Assembly (NCBI RefSeq): GCF_002161175.1
Contig: NZ_NFMA01000003.1
Location: forward strand, 71,770 to 135,769
Origin: Flavonifractor sp. An100
GTDB lineage: Bacteria; Bacillota; Clostridia; Oscillospirales; Oscillospiraceae
Length of the DNA stretch: 64,000 nucleotides
Direction of reading: 5' to 3'
The translations under genes and the position numbers were made by a program. Shown piece by piece: positions 51,288 through 59,720 of the stretch (position 1 is its first letter; every line of letters starts with the position of its first letter). The notes below the pieces were generated by a model. That model saw nothing but the letters and a program-made list of their open reading frames with translations. It did not search any database and had not been told where the DNA came from.

Positions 51288-52682
51288 ATGCCCACCATCA
51301 CCAAACGGGGCGACACCTACCGTATTCGGGCATACTGCGGCTACGATGCCCACGGGAAGCAGGTCACCCGCTCCACCACCTGGAAGCCCGCTCCGGGCAT
51401 GACCCCCAAGCAGATTGAAAAGGAGCTTCAGCGTCAGGCGGTGCTGTTCCAGGAGAAGTGCTCCGGCCAGGGCTGGGGCGGCTCCATCAAGTTTGAGACA
51501 TTCTGTAAGCAGTGGTTTGAGGAATACGCAGCGCCAAACCTCCGCCTGCGCAGCGTGGCCCGTCTCCACCAGCTGGAGGAGCGCACCTATGCCGCCCTGG
51601 GCCATATCCGCCTGGACAAGCTGACTCCCCGGCACATTCAAGCCTTTATCAACGACCTGGGCAAACCTGGGATCAGCCAGCGGGAGAGCCGTTCCCGCTC
51701 CAAGATTGACCTTGCGGCCTACCTGGAGGAGCGGGACATATTGCAGAAAGACCTTGCCGCTATGGCCTCTCTCAGCCGCTCCACGGTGTCCAGCGCCTGC
51801 CGGGGGGAGTATGTCTCCCTCCAGACCGCAAAGCAGCTGGCAAAGGCTCTGGGCCAGGACTACGCCGCCCTCTTTGATACCACGGCGGCAAAGGTGTCCC
51901 TGTCCCCCAAGACGATCCGAAATTACCATGGTTTTGTGTCCTCTGTGCTGAGCTACGCCGTGCGCATGGGCATGATCCAGCACAACCCCGCTCAGAATGT
52001 GACCTTGCCCCACCCTGAGCACAAGGAAAAGGAGTGCTACTCCCTGGAGGAGGCCCAGGCTTTTCTGGACAGCCTGGAGAGCGCCCCCATCAAATACCGC
52101 ACCTTCTTTGTCCTGGCGATCTATGGAGGCTTCCGGCGCGGGGAGCTGCTGGGCCTGGAATGGCCCGATCTGGATTTTGAAACCTGTGTGATCCGGATTC
52201 GCCGCACCAGCCAATACCTGACGAGCAAAGGGACATTCACCGACACCACCAAGACGGTACAGAGCCAGCGGGCCTTAAAGCTGCCCGCCGTGGTCTTTGA
52301 TGTGCTGCGGCAGTACCGGGCCGCTCAGGCCCAGGAGCGGCTTTCCCTGGGGGATCAGTGGCACGACACCCAGCGTCTTTTTGTAAACGCCTTTGGAGAG
52401 CCTATGCACCCCAACACCCCTTATCACTGGCTCAAGGTTTTCTGTGAGCAGACGGGGCAGCGCTTCCTGGGGATTCACCAATTCCGGCACCTGAACGCCT
52501 CGCTGCTGATCAACAGCGGCGCAGATATCCGCACCGTGTCCGCCTCCCTGGGACATTCCCAGGTAACCACCACCCTCAATATCTACGCCCACACCTTTGC
52601 AGAGGCCCAGGCCCGGGCGGGTGAGGCCGTGGCTGCCGCCCTGGATTTTGGAGGCAGGCGGAAATCCCAGGGCAGTGCATGA
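51288..52682 (+). CDS. Tyrosine integrase with an inserted HTH domain
   Basis: 464 residues from ATG 51288 (AAGGAG upstream). Residues 1-60 are the arm-binding domain, 65-125 the first part of the core-binding domain. Residues about 139-205 are an XRE-like HTH insert (RDILQKDLAAMASLSRSTVSSACRG, TAKQLAKALGQD) not found in standard integrases; the core-binding domain then resumes. The catalytic domain has Arg283 (GFRRGEL), His397 and Arg400 (HQFRH), His423 (LGHSQ) and Tyr433 (NIYAH). All catalytic residues are present, so it should still excise the element. It ends about 270 bp before attR. Confidence 0.93.
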   Translation: MPTITKRGDTYRIRAYCGYDAHGKQVTRSTTWKPAPGMTPKQIEKELQRQAVLFQEKCSGQGWGGSIKFETFCKQWFEEYAAPNLRLRSVARLHQLEERTYAALGHIRLDKLTPRHIQAFINDLGKPGISQRESRSRSKIDLAAYLEERDILQKDLAAMASLSRSTVSSACRGEYVSLQTAKQLAKALGQDYAALFDTTAAKVSLSPKTIRNYHGFVSSVLSYAVRMGMIQHNPAQNVTLPHPEHKEKECYSLEEAQAFLDSLESAPIKYRTFFVLAIYGGFRRGELLGLEWPDLDFETCVIRIRRTSQYLTSKGTFTDTTKTVQSQRALKLPAVVFDVLRQYRAAQAQERLSLGDQWHDTQRLFVNAFGEPMHPNTPYHWLKVFCEQTGQRFLGIHQFRHLNASLLINSGADIRTVSASLGHSQVTTTLNIYAHTFAEAQARAGEAVAAALDFGGRRKSQGSA

Positions 52683-52856
52683 GGAAACCATCTATCATAA
52701 ACACCAGGAGCGGGAGCAGCTGCCACGAAGATCAAGGCCACTGTCCCGCTCCTTCCTTGTGTCCCAGTTGGACACATTGCCTCCCTTCAGGAGCAAAAAA
52801 TAAGAGCGCCCACCCCGGGAGCTCCATGGAAATTTGCCACGAATTTTGCCATTTTA

Positions 52857-52900
52857 ACGACCATCACGACCAAGTAACGACCAAATCGCCGCAACGACCA
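52857..52900. repeat. Four ACGACCA arm-type sites near attR
   Basis: Perfect ACGACCA copies at 52857-52863, 52866-52872, 52877-52883 and 52894-52900. One more copy lies near the other end (44932-44938), followed by a degenerate one. Repeated short sites flanking the core at both ends fit arm-type binding sites of the integrase. Confidence 0.6.
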
Positions 52901-52908
52901 CAAAAGCA

Positions 52909-52951
52909 AAACCCCGGAACCCTGTCATTTCAAGGGTTTCCGGGGTTTTTA
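52909..52951 (+). terminator. Terminator at the right end of the element
   Basis: A long near-perfect stem AAACCCCGGAACCCT / AGGGTTTCCGGGGTTT with one bulge and a 9-base loop, ending in TTTTT just before attR. On the plus strand it serves the integrase; on the minus strand it lies 3' of the tRNA and could also end its transcript. Confidence 0.8.
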
Positions 52952-52954
52952 AGC

Positions 52955-52977
52955 TGGTGCGGCTGACGGGAGTCGAA
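52955..52977. repeat. attR: 3' end of the intact tRNA-Leu
   Basis: A 23-bp copy identical to 44791-44813. It begins exactly at the encoded CCA end of tRNA-Leu. Confidence 0.92.
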
Positions 52978-53041
52978 CCCGTACGCCCATACGGACACAA
53001 GCACCTCAAGCTTGCCAGTCTACCAATTCCAGCACAGCCGC
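52955..53041 (-). tRNA. tRNA-Leu (anticodon GAG)
   Basis: An 87-nt class II tRNA: acceptor GCGGCTG / CAGCCGC, anticodon stem CAAGC / GCTTG with loop TTGAGGT (anticodon GAG, reads CUC/CUU), a long variable arm (GTCC-GTAT-GGGC), T-stem ACGGG / CCCGT with TTCGACT loop, and encoded CCA. The 3' part is supplied by the integrated element, which restores an intact gene. Confidence 0.95.
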
Positions 53042-53124
53042 AAAGCGCGGTTTTTTCAAACCGCTAGATTATTATACTGTCCCGAAGCCAATTTGTCAAC
53101 GGGATTTTTCCAGATTCGTCCGGA

Positions 53125-53520
53125 TCAGTCGTCCTTTTTCTCCTGCTGCTCCCAAATCGCCGCTTGCTCCTTGAGCAGTTCCTCCCGCAGCTGCAGGGTA
53201 TCCCACTCCCGATTGGTCTCAGTGAGCACAGCCTTCAACGGAATAGGGGGAAGTTTGGCCAAACGGATTACCTCCAGGACCTGGTGAAGGAGGGCCTGAT
53301 TCAAGCCACAGAACACCAGCATGGCCTCCGGAATGGCCTCCGGGACCGACTCCGGAGCCGGGGCGTCCTCCCCTTTTCCTTGAGCCAGCTTCTCCAGGGA
53401 TACATGATACTGCTCCGGGCTTACCGGACGCATTCTCATCCGCAGCATAGCAAAAATCTGACGCAGCTTGGAAAACTCCGGACCGGAGCAATTGTACATC
53501 AAAATGATCCCTGATCTCAT
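53125..53520 (-). CDS. DUF3783-family protein
   Basis: 131 residues. An N-terminal strand-helix unit (GIILMYNCSGPEFSKLRQIFAMLRMRMRPV), then MLVFCGLNQALLHQVLEVIRLAKLPPIPLKAVLTETNREWDTLQL, characteristic of DUF3783, and a Glu/Gln-rich end. The middle region (GEDAPAPESVPEAIPEA) is a linker. Function unknown. It stands downstream of metY with a hairpin between them. Confidence 0.82.
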   Translation of the reverse strand: MRSGIILMYNCSGPEFSKLRQIFAMLRMRMRPVSPEQYHVSLEKLAQGKGEDAPAPESVPEAIPEAMLVFCGLNQALLHQVLEVIRLAKLPPIPLKAVLTETNREWDTLQLREELLKEQAAIWEQQEKKDD

Positions 53521-53541
53521 TGGTTGACATCCTTTCCTTAT

Positions 53542-53575
53542 GGGGCGGGCCCCTTGCCCGCCCCACTTTTATTCC
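53542..53575 (+). terminator. GC hairpin between metY and the DUF3783 gene
   Basis: A 9-bp perfect stem GGGGCGGGC / GCCCGCCCC with a 5-base loop. A T-rich stretch (ACTTTTATTCCTTTT) follows only on the plus strand, so termination of the minus-strand genes is uncertain. Confidence 0.4.
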
Positions 53576-53584
53576 TTTTCTGCG

Positions 53585-54868
53585 TTAAATCTGGTCCAGA
53601 GCCTGACCGATATCCGCGATCAGGTCGGCAGCATCCTCGATGCCGCAGGACATACGCACCAGGTCTGCGGTGATTCCCGCCGCAACCAGCTCCTCGTCAT
53701 TCATCTGACGGTGGGTGGCGGAAGCGGGATGGAGGCAGCAGGTCCGGGCATCGGCCACGTGGGTCTCAATGGCGGCCAGCTTTAGGTGCTTCATGAAGGC
53801 TTCTGCCGCCTTCCGGCCTCCCTTGACGCCAAAGGACACCACTCCGCAGGTACCGTTCGGCATATATTTTTGGGCCAACTCGTAGTATTTATCCCCCTCC
53901 AGGCCGGGATAGGTGACAAAGCTGACCTTGGGGTGATTTTTCAAGAATTTAGCCACAGCCAAACCATTTTCGCAGTGGCGGGCCATACGGACATGGAGGC
54001 TCTCCAGGCCCAGATTCAACAAAAATGCGTTCTGGGGAGACTGGATGGAACCGAAATCACGCATGAGCTGCGCAGTGCACTTGGTAATAAAAGCTCCGCC
54101 CTGACCGAATTTTTCCGCATAGGTAATGCCATGGTAGCTATCGTCCGGCGTGCACAGTCCAGGGAACTTGTCCGCATGGGCCATCCAGTCAAACTTTCCG
54201 CTGTCTACAATACAACCGCCCACACCGGCTCCGTGGCCGTCCATATACTTGGTGGTGGAGTGGGTGACAATGTCGCAGCCCCACTCAAAGGGCCGGCAAT
54301 TGATGGGGGTGGCAAAGGTATTGTCTACAATCAGAGGCACTCCATGGTCATGGGCTGCTTTGGCAAAGCGTTCAATATCCAAAACCGTAAGGGCGGGATT
54401 GGCGATGGTCTCCCCAAAGACCGCCTTGGTGTTGGGGCGGAACGCCGCCTCAAGTTCCTCATCCGAGCAGTCAGGCTCCACAAAAGTAAAATCAATGCCC
54501 ATCTTCCGCATGGTGACGTGGAACAGGTTATAGGTACCTCCATAGATGGTAGAAGATGCCACCACGTGGTCCCCACAGTTGGCAATGTTGAAGATGGCAT
54601 AGAAATTGGCCGCCTGGCCGGAGGAAGTGAGCATCGCTGCGGTACCGCCCTCTAACTCGCAGATCTTGGCCGCTACCATATCATTGGTGGGGTTCTGAAG
54701 ACGAGTATAGAAATATCCGCTGGCCTCCAGGTCAAAAAGCTTGCCCATATCTTCACTGGTGGCATATTTAAACGTGGTGGACTGGATGATGGGAATTTGT
54801 CTGGGCTCCCCATTTCCGGGGGTGTAGCCGCCCTGGACGCACTTGGTATTGATGGAATAATCACTCAT
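53585..54868 (-). CDS. metY: O-acetylhomoserine sulfhydrylase (Cys/Met PLP enzyme)
   Basis: 427 residues of the trans-sulfuration family: SGYFYTRLQNPTNDMVAAKI, SSGQAANFYAIFNI, the PLP-phosphate region, VDNTFATP and the Schiff-base Lys in THSTTKYMDGHG. The length (about 427) and the sequence after the Lys (GVGGCIVDSGKFDW) fit O-acetylhomoserine aminocarboxypropyltransferase, which makes homocysteine from O-acetylhomoserine and sulfide; shorter cystathionine enzymes fit less well. It is transcribed alone from its own promoter. Confidence 0.93.
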   Translation of the reverse strand: MSDYSINTKCVQGGYTPGNGEPRQIPIIQSTTFKYATSEDMGKLFDLEASGYFYTRLQNPTNDMVAAKICELEGGTAAMLTSSGQAANFYAIFNIANCGDHVVASSTIYGGTYNLFHVTMRKMGIDFTFVEPDCSDEELEAAFRPNTKAVFGETIANPALTVLDIERFAKAAHDHGVPLIVDNTFATPINCRPFEWGCDIVTHSTTKYMDGHGAGVGGCIVDSGKFDWMAHADKFPGLCTPDDSYHGITYAEKFGQGGAFITKCTAQLMRDFGSIQSPQNAFLLNLGLESLHVRMARHCENGLAVAKFLKNHPKVSFVTYPGLEGDKYYELAQKYMPNGTCGVVSFGVKGGRKAAEAFMKHLKLAAIETHVADARTCCLHPASATHRQMNDEELVAAGITADLVRMSCGIEDAADLIADIGQALDQI

Positions 54869-54943
54869 CGAAAACGCACCCTTCTTTCTCTTGCTGTTTG
54901 GTCAAACGGGAAATCCCCGTAGTCAGCACAAAATATGTTATTT

Positions 54944-54972
54944 AAGATACCGTTTACCGTCCCATTTGTCAA
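54944..54972 (-). promoter_or_regulatory. metY promoter
   Basis: Minus strand: -35 TTGACA (54972-54967, overlapping the end of the GerMN gene), 17-bp spacer, -10 TATCTT (54949-54944). The leader of about 70 nt is too short for a typical SAM riboswitch. Confidence 0.65.
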
Positions 54973-55493
54973 GTGGATGGCGCTCCAGGAAGGACGGGCT
55001 CTGTGAGAACGGCTTCCTCCGGACGGAGAAGCTGATGACTGCGATAGTTGGCCATATATCCTTCCGATATAATCTCCACCGACTCTACTCCCTCCAGCTG
55101 TGACAGGGTAAGTACAATGCAGTAGTCGGCCAGGGTAAGGGATACATCCGTCAAGCCCCCATATTGCTCTGACAGACCAATCCGTAGATTTCCCGGCTCC
55201 TCCTCATCCCAATCCCACCACTGGAAGGTCAGTCCTTTGGGAAAAGGGGACATCAGTCCCTCTGTACTGGGACCGTTCAACAGCGCCTGGACCAATTCGC
55301 CTGGTGTAGGTTCCGCTGTCTCCTTTTTTGCCCCGCTTCCCCCATAGGGTTCACTGGCCAATGCCGGACCATGACTGACGTTGGAATCCGTCATAAAATA
55401 AAGCTGATAGCCCTCCTGCTTTTCCGGACGGCTACAACTACTCCCCACCAGCAGCCAGGCGGCCAGAACTAAAAGCATGATTTTCCCTCTCAT
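54969..55493 (-). CDS. GerMN-domain exported protein
   Basis: 174 residues from ATG 55493, overlapping the kinase stop (ATGA). A hydrophobic N-terminus with LLVGSSC could be a lipoprotein signal, but the -3 residue is not the usual Leu. The GerMN domain (about 75-155) shows LVQALLNGPSTEGLMSPFPKGL and SLTLADYCIVLTLSQLEGVESVEI. GerMN domains occur in GerM and in proteins tied to cell-wall two-component systems. Co-translation with the sensor kinase suggests it tunes that system at the cell surface. Confidence 0.85.
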   Translation of the reverse strand: MRGKIMLLVLAAWLLVGSSCSRPEKQEGYQLYFMTDSNVSHGPALASEPYGGSGAKKETAEPTPGELVQALLNGPSTEGLMSPFPKGLTFQWWDWDEEEPGNLRIGLSEQYGGLTDVSLTLADYCIVLTLSQLEGVESVEIISEGYMANYRSHQLLRPEEAVLTEPVLPGAPST

Positions 55494-56983
55494 ATGCTTT
55501 CCTCCTGATCCTGAGGCTGCTCCCGGGGGAAGCCCACGGTAAAGATGCTCCCCTCCGGATTGCGGCGGCGGGCAGTCACCCACCCGTCGTAACGACGGAC
55601 CGTGTCCCGCACAATGGACAGTCCCAGTCCCGTGCCGCCTGCGGCTCTGGACCGCGCCTTATCCACCCGGTAAAAACGGTTAAATACCTTGGGCAGGTCT
55701 TCTTCCGGAATGCCCACCCCGGTGTCAGACACCTCTAGCAGCACCTGATCCCCGTCTTTTTGGACGGAAACATACACATAGCCGCCGGAGAAATTATATT
55801 TAACTGCATTTTCAATGAGATTGAAGGCAACCTGGTAGAGATCATCCTCGGTACACCGGATGATACATCCGCTTTTCCATTCCGTCTGGATGGTAACTCC
55901 GGCCGCATCCGCCACCGGCTGCAGCATGGTCACCGCCCGCTGGGTCACCTCGGCCACATCCACCGGAACTGTCTTTCCTGCCGGCAGACTGTCCAACCGG
56001 GTCAGTGCCAGCAAGTGTTCTGTGATACGGGTCAGTCGCTCCGCCTCTGTGCCGATGTCAGAGACAAAATCCCGCACCGTCTCCTGATCCATCTGCTGAT
56101 TTTGCAAAATGGAGTCCGCCAGCAGCCGAATGGAGGCCAGGGGCGTTTTCAATTCATGGCTGGCATCGGAGACAAACCGACGGCGCACCTCCTCGGTGGT
56201 CTGTAATCGGTCTGTGAGCTGGTTAAACTCCTCCGCCAGCTGAGCCAGTTCATCCCGTCCTGCCGGCTGGAGCCGGTGCCCATACTCCCCTTCCCCCACG
56301 ATCCGAATGGCGCTGAGCAGGGCTGCCATCCGGGCCGTCAGCATTTTGGAAAAGATCCCGCTCATCACAAGGATAACCACTGCAATGACCAGAGAAATGG
56401 TACGCAAATTTTGCTGTAGGCTCTGTAGTAAAGCGCCCTGAGCCTCATCCACCTCCAGGGCATACACCGCCCCAATAATCATACCCCGGTAGACAATGGG
56501 ACAGGCCGCGGTGGAGACAAACACCTGATTGACATAGTGGGAATATGCCACGTCATTTCCTCTCAGAGCTAAAACGATCTCCTGGTACAGAGCATACCGA
56601 TACTTCTGTTCCTCCGTCTTCTCCTCTGGAGGGGTTTTCCCCTCCCAGTCATCGGTCAAACTGTCGTACAGCACCAGACCGGCCGGATCGGTGACCAGGA
56701 TATGCTTTAGGCCCATGTCATCCAGCATGTTCATGACCCGCACCACCTGATCTTCTGTCAGCGACTCCAACTCCATCAGCGTGGAGGCAATCACTGCGGT
56801 CTGGCTTTTCAGGCTGTCCCTCTTGGAGGCAAACAGCAGATCCTGGGAGGCCAAGACGGGGTACGTATTTAACAGCACCAGCACTACGGCAAAGATCACC
56901 AGATAGCTCATGGCGTACTTTGCCTGGAGGGAGTCAAAAAAGGGCACTTTTTTCCTCTGTTTCTTCTCATCACTCTGGCCCAT
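55490..56983 (-). CDS. Sensor histidine kinase with extracellular sensor
   Basis: 497 residues. Helix 1 at 26-45, an extracellular part 46-194, helix 2 at 195-213, HAMP about 214-265, the phospho-acceptor His276 in SDASHELKTP, and an ATPase domain with NLIENAVKYN, DTGVGIPEEDL and GTGLGLSIV. The architecture is that of PhoR/WalK-type kinases without a PAS domain. It follows the response regulator by about 33 bp and precedes the GerMN gene, so the three form one operon. Confidence 0.94.
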   Translation of the reverse strand: MGQSDEKKQRKKVPFFDSLQAKYAMSYLVIFAVVLVLLNTYPVLASQDLLFASKRDSLKSQTAVIASTLMELESLTEDQVVRVMNMLDDMGLKHILVTDPAGLVLYDSLTDDWEGKTPPEEKTEEQKYRYALYQEIVLALRGNDVAYSHYVNQVFVSTAACPIVYRGMIIGAVYALEVDEAQGALLQSLQQNLRTISLVIAVVILVMSGIFSKMLTARMAALLSAIRIVGEGEYGHRLQPAGRDELAQLAEEFNQLTDRLQTTEEVRRRFVSDASHELKTPLASIRLLADSILQNQQMDQETVRDFVSDIGTEAERLTRITEHLLALTRLDSLPAGKTVPVDVAEVTQRAVTMLQPVADAAGVTIQTEWKSGCIIRCTEDDLYQVAFNLIENAVKYNFSGGYVYVSVQKDGDQVLLEVSDTGVGIPEEDLPKVFNRFYRVDKARSRAAGGTGLGLSIVRDTVRRYDGWVTARRRNPEGSIFTVGFPREQPQDQEESI

Positions 56984-57016
56984 CTGTCTCCCTCCTTTCG
57001 TCCAGTCCGGCTGCCC

Positions 57017-57727
57017 TTATTTCTCCCGCTCCTCGCCGTGGCTGGAGAGGTAGTAACCTACCCCCCACTTGGTCCGGATGTACTCGGGGTTTGCCGGGTC
57101 CAGCTCCAGCTTTTCCCGCAAACGACGGACATGGACGTCCACCGTACGGTAATCGCCGATATACTCGTAGCCCCACACCACATTCAGCAGGTTTTCCCGG
57201 CTGTATACCCGACCGGGATTGCGCATCAGCAGCTCCATCAGATCAAATTCCTTGGCGGTCAGCTCCACGATCTTGCCGTCCTTCCAGGCCGAGCGCTCCC
57301 CGGTATCCAAACGGATATGTCCCAGAACCAGCTCACTGTCTGACCTCTTTTTCTCCTTTTCCGCCGCTCCAGCCCGTCTTAACAGGGCCCGAACCCGGGC
57401 CTTCAGTTCTAAAATATTAAAGGGCTTCGTAATATAATCATCGGCTCCACATTCAAAGCCCATGATCTTATCCGAGTCCTCCCCCTTGGCCGTGAGCATG
57501 ATCACCGGCACGTTGGAAAACTCCCGGATACGCATGCAGGCTTGCAGGCCGTCTACCTTGGGCATCATCAGGTCCAGTATAATCAGATCAAAGCCGCCTT
57601 CCCGAGCCATCTCCACCGCCTGTTCCCCGTCATAGCCGGTCTCCACCTGATAGCCCTCGTGCTCCAAATTAAATTTAATTCCCTTGACCAGCACCTGCTC
57701 GTCATCTACAACCAGTATTTTTGCCAT
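57017..57727 (-). CDS. OmpR-family response regulator
   Basis: 236 residues. The receiver domain has acidic residues VVDDE, phosphoacceptor Asp52 (LDLMMP), conserved Thr (MLTAKG) and Lys (ITKPF). The C-terminal winged helix has LTAKEFDLMELLMRNPGRVYSRE and YRTVDVHVRRLREKL. It is the partner of the kinase downstream. It is WalR/PhoP-like, but regulon and signal cannot be assigned by eye. Confidence 0.95.
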   Translation of the reverse strand: MAKILVVDDEQVLVKGIKFNLEHEGYQVETGYDGEQAVEMAREGGFDLIILDLMMPKVDGLQACMRIREFSNVPVIMLTAKGEDSDKIMGFECGADDYITKPFNILELKARVRALLRRAGAAEKEKKRSDSELVLGHIRLDTGERSAWKDGKIVELTAKEFDLMELLMRNPGRVYSRENLLNVVWGYEYIGDYRTVDVHVRRLREKLELDPANPEYIRTKWGVGYYLSSHGEEREK

Positions 57728-57740
57728 ACGAAATTACTCC

Positions 57741-58181
57741 TTACTTCTGCTCTGGCTCCTGGATCTCCACCGTCACATAGTCCCGCAGTCCCGAAAGAAT
57801 CCCAGCTCCAATGCCGCTCACATTGTCCAGCTCCTCAACGCTCTCAAAAGGCCCATGCTCCTCCCGATAGGCTACAATATCCTGGGCCCGCTTCTCCCCG
57901 ATTCCGGGCAGGCGTTCCAAATCAAGGGCACTTGCCGTATTGATATTGATTTTCTCCCCTTCCAGCAAGCTCTGAGGCTTCTCCTGCTTATCGTCTGAGG
58001 ACACATCTTCTCCGGGGACACGTTCCGCCATGGACGTAGAGGCCGTGGAAACCGATGCGGTAACCGTTACTGTATAGGGTTCTGTTTGTCTCTGCGTTGC
58101 GAAAAACCACCCGCCGGTAAACAGCACAAAGGCAGCTGTGAGTCCCAGAGCCACCTTTTCATACCGGGATATTCCAGCCAT
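57741..58181 (-). CDS. comEA: ComEA-like helix-hairpin-helix DNA-binding protein
   Basis: 146 residues: an N-terminal membrane anchor (about 10-28), a Ser/Thr-rich linker, and a C-terminal tandem HhH domain (ININTASALDLERLPGIGEKRAQDIVAYREEHG, VSGIGAGIL). In naturally competent bacteria ComEA binds DNA outside the membrane during uptake. No other com genes are in the window. It lies 13 bp upstream of the response regulator on the same strand, so it may be in the same transcript. Confidence 0.9.
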   Translation of the reverse strand: MAGISRYEKVALGLTAAFVLFTGGWFFATQRQTEPYTVTVTASVSTASTSMAERVPGEDVSSDDKQEKPQSLLEGEKININTASALDLERLPGIGEKRAQDIVAYREEHGPFESVEELDNVSGIGAGILSGLRDYVTVEIQEPEQK

Positions 58182-58295
58182 CTTGCTCCCTCCGCTCTTG
58201 CAGACTGCCCCGTCCTTTGATATAATATGTAGTAATCCTGTTTATTTTTTCAATCATTCCACCAGATAGTATATCATACATACGAGGATTTTCCT

Positions 58296-59654
58296 ATGAA
58301 AAAATATCGTCTTTTCTCTCTCCTCCTTCTCATCCCTCTCCTGGTCTCCTCCTTTGCGCTGCCGGCTGCCGCGCTGGAGGACCCGGATTTAAAATGTACC
58401 CACGCCATTCTTTATGACGCCAATTATGGGGAGACCCTCTACGATAAGGATGCCAACGAAAAGGCCTATCCTGCCAGCATCACCAAAGTAATGACCGCTC
58501 TTTTGGTCCTGGAGGCCATGGATGCCGGGCAGTTCTCCCTCAGCACCCCCGTCACCGCCGGGGACACCGCTCTACAGGGGCTGACCGGAGACTACTCCAC
58601 CGCCAACATAAAGGTGGGGGAAACGTTAACGGTGGAGCAGCTGCTGTACTGCCTCCTGCTCCCCTCCGCCAACGAGGCGGCCAACATTCTGGCTGTGGCC
58701 GTGGACGGCTCCATTGAGGACTTTGTCTCCCACATGAACCGCCGGGCGGGGGAACTGGGCTGCCAGGGCACCCACTTTACCAACCCCCATGGACTGCACA
58801 ACGATGAGCATTACTCCACTGCCTATGATATCGCGCTCTACATGAACGCGGCACTACAGTATGACACCTTCCGTACCATCATCGGCACCCCCAGCTACCG
58901 GGTGCCCGCTACCAACCTGTCTGAGGAGCGGCTGTTTTACAACTCCAACGCCCTCATTTCCAACTGGAATTACTACGGCTACGTCTACGACAAGTGTATT
59001 GGGGGCAAGACCGGTTCCACCGACGAGGCAGGCCGCTGTCTGGTTGCCGCGGCCGAGGACGGCGACACTCTTCTGATCTCCGTGGTCTTGGGCTCCGGCG
59101 TTATCTCGGTGGACGGAGTGGATAAGCAGGGACAATTTTACGAGAGTTCCCGGCTGCTCAAGTGGGGGTTTTCCAATTTTGAGCGGGTCACCATTACCAA
59201 AGACAACGAACCGGTGGATAAAGTTGCTGTGACCCTCTCCCGGCAGGCAGATGAGGTAAATGTCAAGCCCCAGGGCTCTATCACCCGCACCCTGCCTAAG
59301 GACATGGATTTGGATCTCATTGAAACAGAGATCAATCTCACTTCCACTGTGGTAGAGGCCCCTGTGGAGGAGGGACAGCTGCTGGGCACCATGAAACTCA
59401 CCTACGAGGGCGAGGTTTTGGGCGTGCTGGACCTGGTGGCCGTCAACTCGGTGGAGCGATCGGAACTGCTCTATAAGAAGGCCCAGTTCATTTCCTTCTT
59501 CCAGCACTCCGGTGTTAAGTTGGCCTTGGCCCTGGTTTTCCTGGTGGTGGCCGTAATTCTGCTGAAGGTACTTGTCCTCCGGAAACGCCGCCGCTATTAC
59601 AGCGGAGCGGGCAGCGCCCGGCGCCGGGGCAATTACCGGGGGACCCGGCGGTAA
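58296..59654 (+). CDS. dacF: D-alanyl-D-alanine carboxypeptidase (DacF/PBP5 type)
   Basis: 452 residues: signal peptide 1-27; serine-peptidase S11 motifs Ser61-x-x-Lys64 (SITK), Ser124-Ala-Asn126 and Lys238-Thr-Gly; a C-terminal PBP5-associated beta domain; and an unusual true membrane helix near 405-427 with a basic tail, in place of the usual amphipathic anchor. It trims pentapeptides of peptidoglycan. DacF in Bacillus acts in cortex formation; the nearby spo0A and spoIVB genes fit that, but a vegetative role is equally possible. Confidence 0.92.
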   Translation: MKKYRLFSLLLLIPLLVSSFALPAAALEDPDLKCTHAILYDANYGETLYDKDANEKAYPASITKVMTALLVLEAMDAGQFSLSTPVTAGDTALQGLTGDYSTANIKVGETLTVEQLLYCLLLPSANEAANILAVAVDGSIEDFVSHMNRRAGELGCQGTHFTNPHGLHNDEHYSTAYDIALYMNAALQYDTFRTIIGTPSYRVPATNLSEERLFYNSNALISNWNYYGYVYDKCIGGKTGSTDEAGRCLVAAAEDGDTLLISVVLGSGVISVDGVDKQGQFYESSRLLKWGFSNFERVTITKDNEPVDKVAVTLSRQADEVNVKPQGSITRTLPKDMDLDLIETEINLTSTVVEAPVEEGQLLGTMKLTYEGEVLGVLDLVAVNSVERSELLYKKAQFISFFQHSGVKLALALVFLVVAVILLKVLVLRKRRRYYSGAGSARRRGNYRGTRR

Positions 59655-59678
59655 GACAGATTGTTCTACGAAATAAAA

Positions 59679-59714
59679 ACAGGCGCGGTGATTGTCTTCA
59701 CCGCGCCTGTTTTT
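59679..59714. terminator. Bidirectional terminator after dacF
   Basis: A perfect 13-bp stem ACAGGCGCGGTGA / TCACCGCGCCTGT with a 6-base loop, A-tract before and TTTTT after, between converging genes. Confidence 0.92.
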
Positions 59715-59720
59715 ATTTTC

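Larger units (their letters stand above)
44791..52977. mobile_element. 8.2-kb integrative element in tRNA-Leu(GAG)
   Basis: It is bounded by identical 23-bp copies of the tRNA 3' end (TGGTGCGGCTGACGGGAGTCGAA, 44791-44813 and 52955-52977). The integrase gene lies at the tRNA side, reading toward it. Inside are an HUH replication protein and a degenerate paralogue, a cysteine-rich KTR protein, small unknown genes, divergent XRE regulators and a ribbon-helix-helix/DUF4160/DUF2442 cassette. There is no secretion system or relaxase of the usual type, so it is at most mobilizable with help from another element; the HUH protein may act in replication or mobilization. Confidence 0.9.
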
